From: Pseudomonadota bacterium
GTDB lineage: Bacteria > Pseudomonadota > Alphaproteobacteria > Rhizobiales > Hyphomicrobiaceae
Reading direction: 5' to 3'
Assembly (NCBI GenBank): GCA_023426855.1
Contig: JAEZBU010000302.1
Span: 1 to 10,898, forward strand
DNA: 10,898 nt
The position numbers were made by a program, and so were the translations under genes. Shown in pieces: positions 1-7,625 of the stretch (positions are counted from its first letter, which is position 1; every line of letters begins with the position of its first letter). The notes under the pieces are model-generated. The model searched no databases. It was not told where the DNA came from and saw only the letters and a program-made list of their open reading frames with translations.

Positions 1-1480
1 GAACTTCCGGATCGACGCTGACGCCGCCGTCGACCAGTTCGATCCCCAGCTTGCCAAGCACGATACCCAGCAAGCGCTTGCCGTAGAAATGCACGTCCGT
101 CGTCGCGACGACGAGCTTCACCTTGCCCGCGGCGACAAGCGCGGCATCCGCGGGATCGACCGCAGCGAGGATTTTGTCAGCAAGATTGTCGATTTCGCTG
201 ACAAACGGGCTGGTCACGGGCTTACCTTCGTCCTGATCGCCGAAGCGTGCTTCAAGCCCGATTGGCCCGATGCGGCGCAGCGCCAGCATGACTTCCGCAG
301 GGTCGGTGGTATCGAAGCCGGCGTCTTCCAGCCCATTGCGGACGCGCTCATAGAAGCGCCGACCGCGCGCCAGCATCGACTGGGCAAGTTCGTCTGCCGC
401 TGCCGGCGACATGATGGTGGCGAGCTCACCAACGCGTTCCACCGTGAAGCGGGCGGCCAGATGCGCGTCGACGACCTCATCAATGGTTGGAATGCGCTGT
501 GCCTCCGTCACCGGGATAGGCGTCAGGGCCTGGCCGGAATGGCGATTGGCGAGTGAATAGGCATCGACCAGGATGTAGCTCGCCAGCGCGCCAAAATTGG
601 CCGTCGGATTGGGGCCGTACAGCGTGGTGTTGCCGTAGATCATGGTGCCCGGCGTGGGGTTCACCTCGGCAAGCGCGATCTGAAATGCCAGCCGCTTCAC
701 AGGCTCGGTGAACGTGTGGCCGAAGCAATGGCCGAGCGGCACGCCGATCAAGTCCTCGACGATCCAGCGTTCGATCATGGCAAAACCGACAGTGGCGCCC
801 ATATCCTCAAGCCACGCCGCGTACCCGTCATCGAGGTTGGAGTGCACCAGCATGGGCGCCGACTGTCCCGCGATCAGCCCGAGTGCTTCCACCGTGGCCA
901 GCGTGGTGCCGACGTCATCGGTCCAGCCAGGAAGCCGGAATGTGAAATATTGCGCGAGATTGCCGATCGTGGTGGCGCCGGCCAGTAGCGCCGCGCTGAC
1001 GTTTTCGACCGCTGAAGGCATGCCGAGTACGAAATCGCCGAAATGCGCGGCGACGGGCGCCATGCCGGTCAGACGAATGAAGTCTTCCGGTCCTTCCAGA
1101 ATGAGTCCAGTCCCGCGTGGACGCCCGGTACGTTCCGCGCGCGGATAACCCATGCTCCAATCCAGGCAGATGCCGTAGCGATCCGGCGCCCCGTTGGTCA
1201 CGGCGAGGCGATCGTGGATCTCGGCCCATGCACGACAACTATCGTCCAGAGAGCGGTATCCGATTTGGGCGTGAAACGTGAAACGCCCTTCGTCCATCGT
1301 CTTTCGCTTGAATTCGATCTCGCCCGCAACGCCCACCTTCGACAGCCACGGTGAGGGGCCGACCCGAATGCGCTTAGCCAGATCGCGACCACGGGTGAGA
1401 CGGTCAAGGCCGCCCAGTGGCGCCTCCGGCAGGACATCCTGGCGTCGCAGCGGGGAGTCGGCAGAAACGGTGGCGCGCAT
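1..1480 (-). CDS. Cobalamin-dependent mutase/methyltransferase-like protein, C-terminus cut by window edge
   Basis: One uninterrupted minus-strand frame of about 493 codons runs from an ATG at 1480-1478 to the left edge. A stop lies just upstream at 1501-1499, and a short GAG element lies a few bases before the ATG. The C-terminal part contains a base-off/His-on cobalamin-binding signature DxHxxG (D462, H464, G467) followed by a GIELVDGGV-like strand, as in the small subunits of glutamate mutase and B12-dependent methyltransferases. The upstream approximately 440 residues have barrel-like repeats of hydrophobic strands (for example TMIYGNTTLYGPNPTANFG and PIPVTEAQRIPT). This suggests the catalytic and B12-binding domains are fused, like glutamate mutase E plus S in one chain. 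The exact reaction (methylaspartate-type mutase or corrinoid methyltransferase) cannot be decided here. B12 dependence is fairly sure; substrate unknown. Confidence 0.72.
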   Translation of the reverse strand, partial: MRATVSADSPLRRQDVLPEAPLGGLDRLTRGRDLAKRIRVGPSPWLSKVGVAGEIEFKRKTMDEGRFTFHAQIGYRSLDDSCRAWAEIHDRLAVTNGAPDRYGICLDWSMGYPRAERTGRPRGTGLILEGPEDFIRLTGMAPVAAHFGDFVLGMPSAVENVSAALLAGATTIGNLAQYFTFRLPGWTDDVGTTLATVEALGLIAGQSAPMLVHSNLDDGYAAWLEDMGATVGFAMIERWIVEDLIGVPLGHCFGHTFTEPVKRLAFQIALAEVNPTPGTMIYGNTTLYGPNPTANFGALASYILVDAYSLANRHSGQALTPIPVTEAQRIPTIDEVVDAHLAARFTVERVGELATIMSPAAADELAQSMLARGRRFYERVRNGLEDAGFDTTDPAEVMLALRRIGPIGLEARFGDQDEGKPVTSPFVSEIDNLADKILAAVDPADAALVAAGKVKLVVATTDVHFYGKRLLGIVLGKLGIELVDGGVSVDPEV

Positions 1481-1633
1481 GGCATCTCGCGAGTTTGGTC
1501 AGCGCCCAAAGTGACCATGCGGACGCGTCGCCGTCCATGAGTTATATCGCCCTCGTGAGCCACGCTGATCAGAAAGGGACACCGCGTCCGAACGGTATTG
1601 CTGATGCAATGCATGGGAATGGCGAGTGGCGCG

Positions 1634-1666
1634 GGAACGGAATGAACCCTTTCTGACTTTTACAAT
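1634..1666 (+). promoter_or_regulatory. Weak candidate promoter for the permease gene
   Basis: In the 248-bp divergent gap a TACAAT hexamer (1661-1666) resembles a -10 box (five of six bases). A GGAAC (1634-1638), the -35 core of alphaproteobacterial general-stress promoters, lies about 17 bases before an ACTT sequence that only half matches the partner -10. Neither reading is strong. The rest of 1481-1728 shows no convincing operator or hairpin. Confidence 0.2.
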
Positions 1667-1717
1667 GCTGAGCCGGGATCAAAGGTGCTGCGCACCATCC
1701 CGGCGCGAACGAGGGGT

Positions 1718-1725
1718 AGGAGGGG
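1718..1725 (+). promoter_or_regulatory. Strong Shine-Dalgarno that fixes a TTG start
   Basis: AGGAGGGG lies directly before the TTG at 1729; the AGGAGG core ends 5 bases upstream of it. It is the best ribosome-binding site near the start of the permease and is why the TTG is preferred over any later codon. The protein then begins with a hydrophobic helix as expected for this family. Confidence 0.7.
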
Positions 1726-1728
1726 CAT

Positions 1729-2676
1729 TTGTTCCTTGGTTTGACAGCCGAACAGGCGATTGCAATCGCGATCGTCGTCGGCATGCTGGGCTTTTTCATC
1801 TGGGATCGCTGGCGGTACGATGTCGTTGCGCTTGGCGCTCTGCTGACAGCAGTCGTGGTTGGCGTCGTACCTGACGACAAAGCGTTCGTGGGTTTCTCCG
1901 ATCAGGTGATCATCGTCATCGCGGCTGTGCTGGTCGTGAGCAAGTCAATTGCGCGATCCGGCATCCTGGATCGTGTCGCGCGTCGGATGCTGAAAGGCGT
2001 GAACTCGCCTTCGCTGCAGGTCGGCGGCCTGTCCGCTGCGGTTGCGCTGATGTCGGCGTTCGTCAAGAACGTTGGCACGCTCGGCATTTTCATGCCGATC
2101 GCGATCCAAGTTGCTCGCCGCTCCAAGCTGTCGCCTTCTATCTATCTCATGCCACTGGCGTTTGCTTCGCTGATTGGCGGCACCATCACACAGATCGGCA
2201 CGTCGCCAAATCTGCTGATTTCGACTGTGCGCACGGATATGGGCGGTGAGCCGTTCGGGCTGTTCGACTACGCCTGGGTCGGCTTCCCGCTGACCATCCT
2301 GACGGTCGTTTTCCTTTCTGTCGGCTGGCGGCTGTTGCCGAAAGATCGCCGCGCCGCGGCGTCAGCCGATGATGCTTTCTCTATTGATGATTACACGACC
2401 GAGCTGGTGATCGGTGAAGCCTCGCCTCTGGCTGGCAAGAGCGTCGGTGATCTCGAAGCAGCGGGCGAAGGGGAGATCATCGTCGTGGCTGTGGCTCGCG
2501 AGGGCGGTCACAACTACATCCCAAGCCCGAACTGGCCGCTGTATGCCGGCGACGTGGTGACGATCCAGGCCGAACCGGCGGCGGTGAAGCAGCTTCTCGA
2601 TGAAGCCAAGCTCGATCTCGCGCATGCACGTGAACTGCCCAAGCCTGATGAGGATCAGGATGACCAAAACCGTTGA
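1729..2676 (+). CDS. SLC13/DASS-type permease, N-terminal half (frame broken)
   Basis: This encodes the first 315 residues of an anion permease of the divalent-anion/sodium symporter kind found in bacteria, with paired TrkA_C (RCK_C) domains in the middle. Visible in order are hydrophobic helices near residues 8-25, 32-48 and 58-76, further helices to about 140, and the family hairpin motif GGTITQIGTSPN at 150-161. Another helix follows, and then a soluble TrkA_C-like domain at about 225-300 (TTELVIGEASPLAGKSVGDL). The start is TTG with a strong AGGAGG. Intact relatives are about 600 residues and carry a second TrkA_C plus further helices. Here those lie in the +1 frame downstream, and this frame stops at 2674-2676. 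Removing one A from the AAAA at 2666-2669 would join the halves smoothly (DQT-VEAILTSDS). The substrate cannot be told from sequence. Confidence 0.8.
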   Translation: MFLGLTAEQAIAIAIVVGMLGFFIWDRWRYDVVALGALLTAVVVGVVPDDKAFVGFSDQVIIVIAAVLVVSKSIARSGILDRVARRMLKGVNSPSLQVGGLSAAVALMSAFVKNVGTLGIFMPIAIQVARRSKLSPSIYLMPLAFASLIGGTITQIGTSPNLLISTVRTDMGGEPFGLFDYAWVGFPLTILTVVFLSVGWRLLPKDRRAAASADDAFSIDDYTTELVIGEASPLAGKSVGDLEAAGEGEIIVVAVAREGGHNYIPSPNWPLYAGDVVTIQAEPAAVKQLLDEAKLDLAHARELPKPDEDQDDQNR

Positions 2677-3514
2677 GGCCATTCTCACCTCCGATTCCCA
2701 GTTAATCGGCCGCACGCCACGGGACTTTGCGTTGCGCCGCCGCTACGACGTCAATCTTCTGGCCGTCAGCCGCGCCGGCATGAAGCGCGCGGCGCGACTG
2801 CAGGAGCACCGTTTCCAGGTCGGTGACGTGGTCGTGCTCCAGGGTTGGCAGAAGAGTTTGCAAACGACGCTGGCCGATCTCGGCCTGCTGCCACTCGCCG
2901 ATCGCGGATTGTCGTTCGGATCGTCGACGCAAGGCCTCATTCCGCTGGGCATTCTCGCAGTGGCGATGGTCTTCATCTCGCTCAATCTGGCGACGGTGGC
3001 TGTCGGGTTCTTCGCGGCCGCGGTTCTCGTGATCCTGTTCAAGCAGATTTCGCTGAAGGATGCCTACGAGTCGATCGAGGGGCCGGTCATTATTCTGCTC
3101 GCGTCTCTCATTCCGATCGCGCAGAGCCTGCAGTCGACAGGTGTCTCCGAACTGCTGGGGCAAAATATGGCTGCCGCTGCGTCCCAGCTTCCAGGCTATA
3201 TGGCGGTGGCGATGATGCTTGCGGCCGCGATGCTGCTGACGCCATTTCTGAATAACGCCGCGGCCGTGCTGATGCTTGGGCCGGTGGCTGCCGTCGTCGC
3301 GCAAACACTGGGCTATAACGCCGATCCGTTCCTGATGGCCGTTGCGCTGGGCTGCGCCTGCGATTTCCTGACGCCCATTGGTCACCAGAACAATCTGCTG
3401 GTCCTGGGGCCGGGCGGGTATCGCTTTGGCGATTACTGGCGGCTTGGGCTGCCATTGTCGCTGATGGTGCTGTTCGTCGGCACACCGCTGATCATGCTGG
3501 CGTGGCCGCTGTGA
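2660..3514 (+). CDS. SLC13/DASS-type permease, C-terminal half (frame broken)
   Basis: This is the remainder of the same transporter in the next reading frame, 284 residues from the ATG at 2660. It opens with the second TrkA_C domain (residues about 5-80, VEAILTSDSQLIGR through the VVVLQG strand). Hydrophobic helices follow, with the conserved hairpin TPFLNNAAAVLMLGP and the family end motif FLTPIGHQNNLLVLGPGGY. The ATG overlaps the end of the upstream frame by 17 bases and has a GAGG at 2650-2653, so independent or coupled translation is possible. An in-frame ATG at 2648 is an alternative start. The join falls between the two TrkA_C domains, right at a four-A run. This fits a one-base insertion (natural mutation or sequencing error) better than two evolved genes. 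Confidence 0.75.
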   Translation: MTKTVEAILTSDSQLIGRTPRDFALRRRYDVNLLAVSRAGMKRAARLQEHRFQVGDVVVLQGWQKSLQTTLADLGLLPLADRGLSFGSSTQGLIPLGILAVAMVFISLNLATVAVGFFAAAVLVILFKQISLKDAYESIEGPVIILLASLIPIAQSLQSTGVSELLGQNMAAAASQLPGYMAVAMMLAAAMLLTPFLNNAAAVLMLGPVAAVVAQTLGYNADPFLMAVALGCACDFLTPIGHQNNLLVLGPGGYRFGDYWRLGLPLSLMVLFVGTPLIMLAWPL

Positions 3515-3540
3515 ACTGAGCGCGGGTTATGGCGCGGGCC

Positions 3541-3581
3541 AAAAAGAAACAGCGCCACCCCGAGATTTCGGGATGACGCTG
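3541..3581 (-). terminator. Intrinsic terminator of the dehydratase gene
   Basis: A 14-pair hairpin (3550-3563 with 3568-3581, loop of four) lies just past the dehydratase stop. The two mismatches seen on the plus strand (C/A) become G-U pairs in the minus-strand transcript. There the stem is also followed by a T-rich tract (TTTCTTTTT, 3549-3541). It therefore acts for the minus-strand gene and much less for the convergent permease. Confidence 0.75.
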
Positions 3582-3609
3582 CGCTTGTTCCGGACTGACC
3601 CGGCTGGCG

Positions 3610-5478
3610 TCAGAACGCTTTCTTCGCGTCCGGACGATACTTGTTCGCAGGTACGAAACCGGACCGCGCCGCTTCACGCTGCTCGCGCACCCAGACTTCG
3701 CGATTGGGATGCAGGCCGCCACCGCGCGTCGCCGGCACAGCGGTGTGGCGGGCGCGATGCAGCAGGCGCGTATCGGCCTTGCCGCAGTTGGGATGAACGC
3801 CGTCGTTATCGGCGACGACCTTGTCCCAGGCCGCTTTGCGCTTTGCCAGCGTGGCGGCATCCTTCAGCGGCGTGCAGTTGATCTCGTTGGTGGTGAGATC
3901 GACCAGGATCTCGTCGCCGTCCTCGATGAACGCGATCGGACCGCCGACAGCCGCTTCCGGACCGACGTGGCCGATGACGAGGCCGACCGATCCACCCGAG
4001 AACCGCGCGTCGGTCATCAGCGCCACGACGATTCCGCGCTCGCGGCACAGCGTGGTGATGCGCGAGGTCGGATCGAGCATTTCCGGCATGCCCGGCGCGC
4101 CGCTAGGCCCCTCGTAGCGCACGATGATCATATCGCGGTCCTGGAAGCTGTTCGGCGCGGTATCCAGCGCGTTCAGCAATCCCTGCTCGCCCTCGAATAC
4201 GCGGGCGCGGCCGCGATAGGTGTTGTCTTCCAGTCCAGCCTCGACGCCCGCCAGCTTGAGAATGGCCGAGAAGTCCGGCGACAGGTTGCCGCCGAGCACG
4301 CGCAGGCCGCCGGTCGGCTTGTAGGGCTTTTCGACCGGATAGATCACCTTGCCGTCGACACGCTTGGTGCCGAGGCGTTCGACCTGCTGCGCCAGCGTTT
4401 CACCGGTGCAGGTCAGCACGTCGCCGTTCAGCAATCCGGCTTCCAGCAGTTCGCGCACGATCACCTGCACGCCGCCGACAGCATCGATATCGACCATTGA
4501 GTACTTGCCGTAGGGGCGAGCGTCGGTGAGCACCGGCACCACGTATTGCGACAGGTGGTTGAACTCCTCCGGCGTCATGACTTCCTTCCAGAAGTCGGCA
4601 TAACCGGCCGCGCGCGCGATCTCAGGTGCGTGCAGCGTGACGTTGGTCGAGCCGCCGATGGCCATCGAGACGATCATGGCGTTGCGGATGGAGTCGCGCA
4701 CGACGATATCGCGCGGCTTCAGATCCTTTTCGATCAGGTTGGTCAGGATATCGACGAGCTGAGCCGGAAACTCCTTGAGCCGGCGCGGGTCGTCGGAGGG
4801 CGGCGCCACCATGTCCAGCGGCTGCATGCCGACCACGCCGATGAACGTCTGCATCGTATTGTAAGTGAAGATGCCACCGCAGCTACCGATCCCGGGGCAG
4901 GAATGGCAGGCGATATGATTGCGATGCTCTTCGTCGGCGTGACCCGCCACCTGATAGGCGCTGACGATGTCCAGGTTTTCGCCGGTCTTCGGGTCCTTGC
5001 CGGGATGGATCGAGCCGTCGGACATGATAACCGATGGCTGATTGTGCTCCAGCAACGCCGCCAGCGTGCCGACCGGCGGCTTGTCACAGGCAACCACCGC
5101 GATGGTGCCAGCAAGTCCGGTCGCGCTCAGATGCTCGCACAGCGCGTCGTTGGTGACTTCACGGCCGATCAGCGAATAGCGCATCTCGCGGGTGCCGTTG
5201 CGGATGCCGTCCGACGTCGCGATCGTGTATTCGGGCTGCACGAGGCGCAGCTTGAACTGGCCCGGGCCTTTGCCGATGCGGCTCTTGAGCTCGGCATGGA
5301 TCGCCTCGACCTTGTCGAGAACGCCGAGATAGCACTGGCTGTCACCCTTGGTGCCGACGACGCCGACCGACGGTTCGTGGATCAGGTCAGGATCGGTTCC
5401 TAACTCGCGCGCGATTCCCAGCGTCTGGGACGAGCGGCCCGGGTGGCGGTCGATGAGCACGATCTTGGAATTCTTCAC
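3610..5478 (-). CDS. IlvD/Edd-family dehydratase (dihydroxy-acid or sugar-acid dehydratase)
   Basis: This 622-residue Fe-S enzyme belongs to the family that removes water from 2,3-dihydroxy acids: dihydroxyisovalerate in branched-chain amino acid synthesis, or aldonic acids such as arabinonate, xylonate and phosphogluconate. The three expected cluster cysteines are present: C49 (GDSQC), C131 in the CDK motif, and C200 in the GSCGGIFTYNTM motif. K133 of CDK is the position carbamylated in characterised members. The C-terminal signature TDARFSGGS with GHVGPEAAVGGPI is intact. The N-terminus and the CDKPPVG segment differ clearly from canonical IlvD, so a sugar-acid dehydratase or an unassigned subclass is at least as likely as branched-chain synthesis. 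The start is GTG with AAGGAG about 8 bases upstream. It is convergent with the permease, which could carry a related organic acid, but that is a guess. Confidence 0.85.
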   Translation of the reverse strand: MKNSKIVLIDRHPGRSSQTLGIARELGTDPDLIHEPSVGVVGTKGDSQCYLGVLDKVEAIHAELKSRIGKGPGQFKLRLVQPEYTIATSDGIRNGTREMRYSLIGREVTNDALCEHLSATGLAGTIAVVACDKPPVGTLAALLEHNQPSVIMSDGSIHPGKDPKTGENLDIVSAYQVAGHADEEHRNHIACHSCPGIGSCGGIFTYNTMQTFIGVVGMQPLDMVAPPSDDPRRLKEFPAQLVDILTNLIEKDLKPRDIVVRDSIRNAMIVSMAIGGSTNVTLHAPEIARAAGYADFWKEVMTPEEFNHLSQYVVPVLTDARPYGKYSMVDIDAVGGVQVIVRELLEAGLLNGDVLTCTGETLAQQVERLGTKRVDGKVIYPVEKPYKPTGGLRVLGGNLSPDFSAILKLAGVEAGLEDNTYRGRARVFEGEQGLLNALDTAPNSFQDRDMIIVRYEGPSGAPGMPEMLDPTSRITTLCRERGIVVALMTDARFSGGSVGLVIGHVGPEAAVGGPIAFIEDGDEILVDLTTNEINCTPLKDAATLAKRKAAWDKVVADNDGVHPNCGKADTRLLHRARHTAVPATRGGGLHPNREVWVREQREAARSGFVPANKYRPDAKKAF

Positions 5479-5925
5479 TTGGGGCTCCTTCCAGGGGCGC
5501 GGCGCGTTCAGTCAGCGAAAAGCGGTTGCTCGGCCGACATTGTTATCGAAAGGGCTTTATTGCTCCGAACGGCCGCGCGAGGCAAGGGCGGGGCATTCGT
5601 CCCATTGCTGTCGATCAATGGCGCGGTGCTTGGTCTCACCCAGATGCCAAAGGATCATCCGCCGCCCCTGTTGTGTATCGGCTTGATAGGCAACTCGAAA
5701 TCTGGTGGCCGAGCCCGACAGAAGGCTTCGGGTTCGGGCGGTGCGGGAGGTGGCATTGGTAAACGTAAAGCGGCTGTTGCGTCGGCGTCGCCCGCCCGCC
5801 CGCAGCGCTGGATCGTATCGCGTCGGCTCTGTAACCTGCGTCGCGCCGGGATCACCACGCGTGGGAATAAGGTCGCACCGTCGCTCGTTACCCGAGCCCA
5901 TGGACCGCAGGGAGACAGCCTAATC
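5479..5925. other. 447-bp divergent intergenic region
   Basis: This region separates the dehydratase (leftward) from the subtilase (rightward) and must hold both promoters. I see no convincing gene in it. The plus frame upstream of the subtilase start stays open back to 5443, but its translation is low-complexity Gly/Ala/Arg without a secretion signal, so I do not extend the protease. The dehydratase ribosome-binding site is next to 5478. A GTAACCTG at 5831-5838, about 95 bases before the subtilase start, resembles a GTAACTTG about 105 bases before the ECF sigma gene. No strong -35/-10 pair was found. Confidence 0.5.
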
Positions 5926-7197
5926 ATGCGCGCGATCATCGTTAGCCGGCTGGCGCTTATCTTGACTTTTGTGCTGGCGCTGGGTGCAGATTTGAAGATC
6001 TCCCCATTCTCCGCCCTTGGCATCGGTAGTGTGACGGCATCGGTAGCTTTCGTCCCGGCGGCCCTCGCGGACGATGACGATGACGACGACGATGATGATG
6101 ACGACGATGACAATCGTCGTCCGCGCCGGACGCCCGAGTTCGTCATCTCGGCGCCCACTGCGGCGGCCCTCGATCAGATTGCTGCGCTTGGATACGTGAT
6201 CATTGCGCGTCAAAGCCTGGCTGCGACCGGTGCTGAGGTCGCGCGCGTCCGGCCGCCACGCGGCATGTCCGTGGCGCGTGCACGGGCGCAGATCAATGCC
6301 CGCGTGCCGGGCGCGCTGGTCGACGTCAATCATATCTACCGGCCGAACGAGTTCTCCTGCGGCGCCAGCGGTTGCGCGGCGTTCACGATGGTCGGCTGGC
6401 CGTCGCCGCCGACGTGTCGGGTCGAGACGACCATCGGCATGGTCGACACCAGCGTGAATCGCGATCATCCGGCGCTGCGCGATCGCGCTGTTGAGACCAT
6501 TCCGGTGCTGTCGCAGGGCCGGCGGCCGGCCTCTGCCGTGCACGGTACGGCGATCGCGGCGCTGCTGGTCGGGCGGCCGGACAGCACGACGCCGGGCCTG
6601 ATGCCGGAGGCGCGGCTGATCGCGGCGGAAGCCTTTCATCGCGGCCCACGCGGTGCCACTGCCGGAGATGTATTCGACATTGCCCGCGCCATCGATCTGC
6701 TTGCTGAGCGCGATGTCGGTGTCATCAACCTGAGCTTCTCAGGTCCGGCCAATGTGCTGCTCGAACAGGTCGTCACGGCTGTCGCCAAGCGTGGCGTGGC
6801 GCTGGTCGGTGCTGCAGGCAATGCCGGGCCGCGGTCGCAGCCGCTTTATCCCGCTGCCTACGCGCCGGTCATCGCGGTGACCGCCATCGACAGCGCGTCG
6901 CGCATTTATCGCCAGGCCAATCGCGGTCCGTACATTTCATTCGCGGCGCCGGGCGTGCGGCTGCGGACGGCAGCGAATGTCAGCGGCGGGCAATTGCGCT
7001 CCGGAACGTCGTACGCTGCCCCGTTCGTCACGGCGGCGCTGGCGGTGAAGCGGGCGCAGGCGCCGAATGCCTCGGTGGATGCTCTGGTCGGACGTCTGGC
7101 CGACCGCGCGATCGATCTCGGTGCGCCGGGGCGCGATCCGGTATTCGGCTGGGGGATCGTGAAAATGCCCGCCGACTGCGGTGCGACGGCGGGCTGA
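5926..7197 (+). CDS. Secreted subtilisin-like (S8) serine protease with poly-Asp N-terminus
   Basis: This 423-residue exported endopeptidase starts at ATG 5926, with GGGAG about 10 bases upstream. Residues 1-48 form an export signal with two hydrophobic stretches, ending in the signal-peptidase-like site AALA/D. Fourteen consecutive aspartates (49-62) and a basic NRRPRR stretch follow. Residues about 67-135 have the alternating strand/helix pattern of an I9-like propeptide. The catalytic domain has the full set: D174 (GMVDTS), H206 (VHGTA), oxyanion N299 (GAAGNAGP) and S362 (SGTSYAAP). It is therefore probably an active protease working in the periplasm or outside the cell. The poly-Asp stretch is not usual for subtilases and recurs in the facing small gene. 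A longer N-terminus from 5443 is possible on frame alone but would bury the signal peptide. Confidence 0.88.
   Translation: MRAIIVSRLALILTFVLALGADLKISPFSALGIGSVTASVAFVPAALADDDDDDDDDDDDDDNRRPRRTPEFVISAPTAAALDQIAALGYVIIARQSLAATGAEVARVRPPRGMSVARARAQINARVPGALVDVNHIYRPNEFSCGASGCAAFTMVGWPSPPTCRVETTIGMVDTSVNRDHPALRDRAVETIPVLSQGRRPASAVHGTAIAALLVGRPDSTTPGLMPEARLIAAEAFHRGPRGATAGDVFDIARAIDLLAERDVGVINLSFSGPANVLLEQVVTAVAKRGVALVGAAGNAGPRSQPLYPAAYAPVIAVTAIDSASRIYRQANRGPYISFAAPGVRLRTAANVSGGQLRSGTSYAAPFVTAALAVKRAQAPNASVDALVGRLADRAIDLGAPGRDPVFGWGIVKMPADCGATAG
6070..6111 (+). repeat. (GAY)14 tract encoding 14 Asp in the subtilase
   Basis: Fourteen GAC/GAT codons occur in a mixed order rather than as a pure trinucleotide repeat, so the protein sequence, not just slippage, seems to be kept. 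It sits immediately after the predicted signal-peptidase site. Confidence 0.9.
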
Positions 7198-7217
7198 GAA
7201 CAGCTCAGTTGGCTTTA

Positions 7218-7240
7218 CCCCTCCCGAGTGACGGGAGGGG
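7218..7240. terminator. Hairpin between convergent subtilase and poly-Asp genes
   Basis: CCCCTCCCG and CGGGAGGGG form a nine-pair GC-rich stem with a five-base loop, about 20 bases after the subtilase stop and 12 bases past the stop of the facing gene. There is no clear T tract on either side, so it may stall or protect both transcripts rather than be a classic intrinsic terminator. Confidence 0.5.
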
Positions 7241-7251
7241 CCAGGCATGTC

Positions 7252-7602
7252 TCAATCGTCGTCGTCATCATCGCCACGCCGCGGCGCATGCACCCGCCGT
7301 GGTGCTCGCTTCTGACCGGCATGGCTGTCGGGCGCACGTTGGTAGCGCCGCACGCGGCGATTATCATCATCATCATCGTCATCGACGTAGTAGGTGTTGG
7401 GGCCGCCGCGGCGACGGACCTTGCGGCCATCGTCATCGTCGTCGTCGATCTTGTGGACCATGCCAGGTGCGCCCTCGGGCAGCAACATAAGCTGGCCGGT
7501 GGTTTGGAGGCCCGACATCAGCGGCGTCGCGGACGCCTGTGAACCGCCGATCATCAGGCCCGCGAGACCGGCCGCGGAAAGCAATGCAAGTTTACAGCGC
7601 AT
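7252..7602 (-). CDS. Small secreted poly-aspartate / Arg-rich protein
   Basis: This 116-residue protein matches no family I recognise. It begins with a Sec signal peptide (MRCKLALLSAAGLAGLMIGG, cleavage probably after ASA at residue 25). A short neutral segment (26-52, with the only Glu, E43) follows. Three aspartate blocks then come, D53-58, D74-80 and D111-116, the last at the very C-terminus. Arg-rich segments separate them (GRKVRRRGG, NRRVRRYQR, KRAPRRVHAPRRG). The start ATG at 7602 has AGGGAG nine bases upstream. The D7-NRRVRR block matches the D14-NRRPRR block of the facing protease. The alternating charge pattern suggests a disordered, metal- or polycation-binding secreted peptide, or a protease substrate or inhibitor. 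All of these are inference. Confidence 0.78.
   Translation of the reverse strand: MRCKLALLSAAGLAGLMIGGSQASATPLMSGLQTTGQLMLLPEGAPGMVHKIDDDDDDGRKVRRRGGPNTYYVDDDDDDDNRRVRRYQRAPDSHAGQKRAPRRVHAPRRGDDDDDD
7255..7446 (-). repeat. Three (GAY)n blocks encoding D6, D7, D6
   Basis: The aspartate-coding blocks lie at 7429-7446, 7363-7383 and 7255-7272 on the minus strand. GAT/GAC usage is mixed. The middle block continues into N-R-R-x-R-R (7345-7362), the same order as in the subtilase at 6070-6129. Confidence 0.85.
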
Positions 7603-7625
7603 AGGATCAATCTCCCTGAATGCAT

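Noticed and set aside
4546..5403. Plus-strand open frame opposite the dehydratase
   Set aside because: It is an antisense shadow rich in Arg, Asp and His with no domain; the dehydratase motifs are unambiguous.
5443..5925. 161-codon N-terminal extension of the subtilase
   Set aside because: The frame is open, but the extension is low-complexity, overlaps the start of the dehydratase and would bury the signal peptide.
5655..6158. Minus-strand open frame with 14 consecutive Ser opposite the subtilase start
   Set aside because: It is an antisense shadow of the Asp repeat; the subtilase frame has a complete catalytic set and export signal.
7228..7542. Plus-strand open frame with poly-Ile opposite the poly-Asp gene
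   Set aside because: It is the mirror of the GAY repeats (ATC/ATT read from the other strand), has no good ribosome-binding site, and the minus frame has a signal peptide and Shine-Dalgarno.
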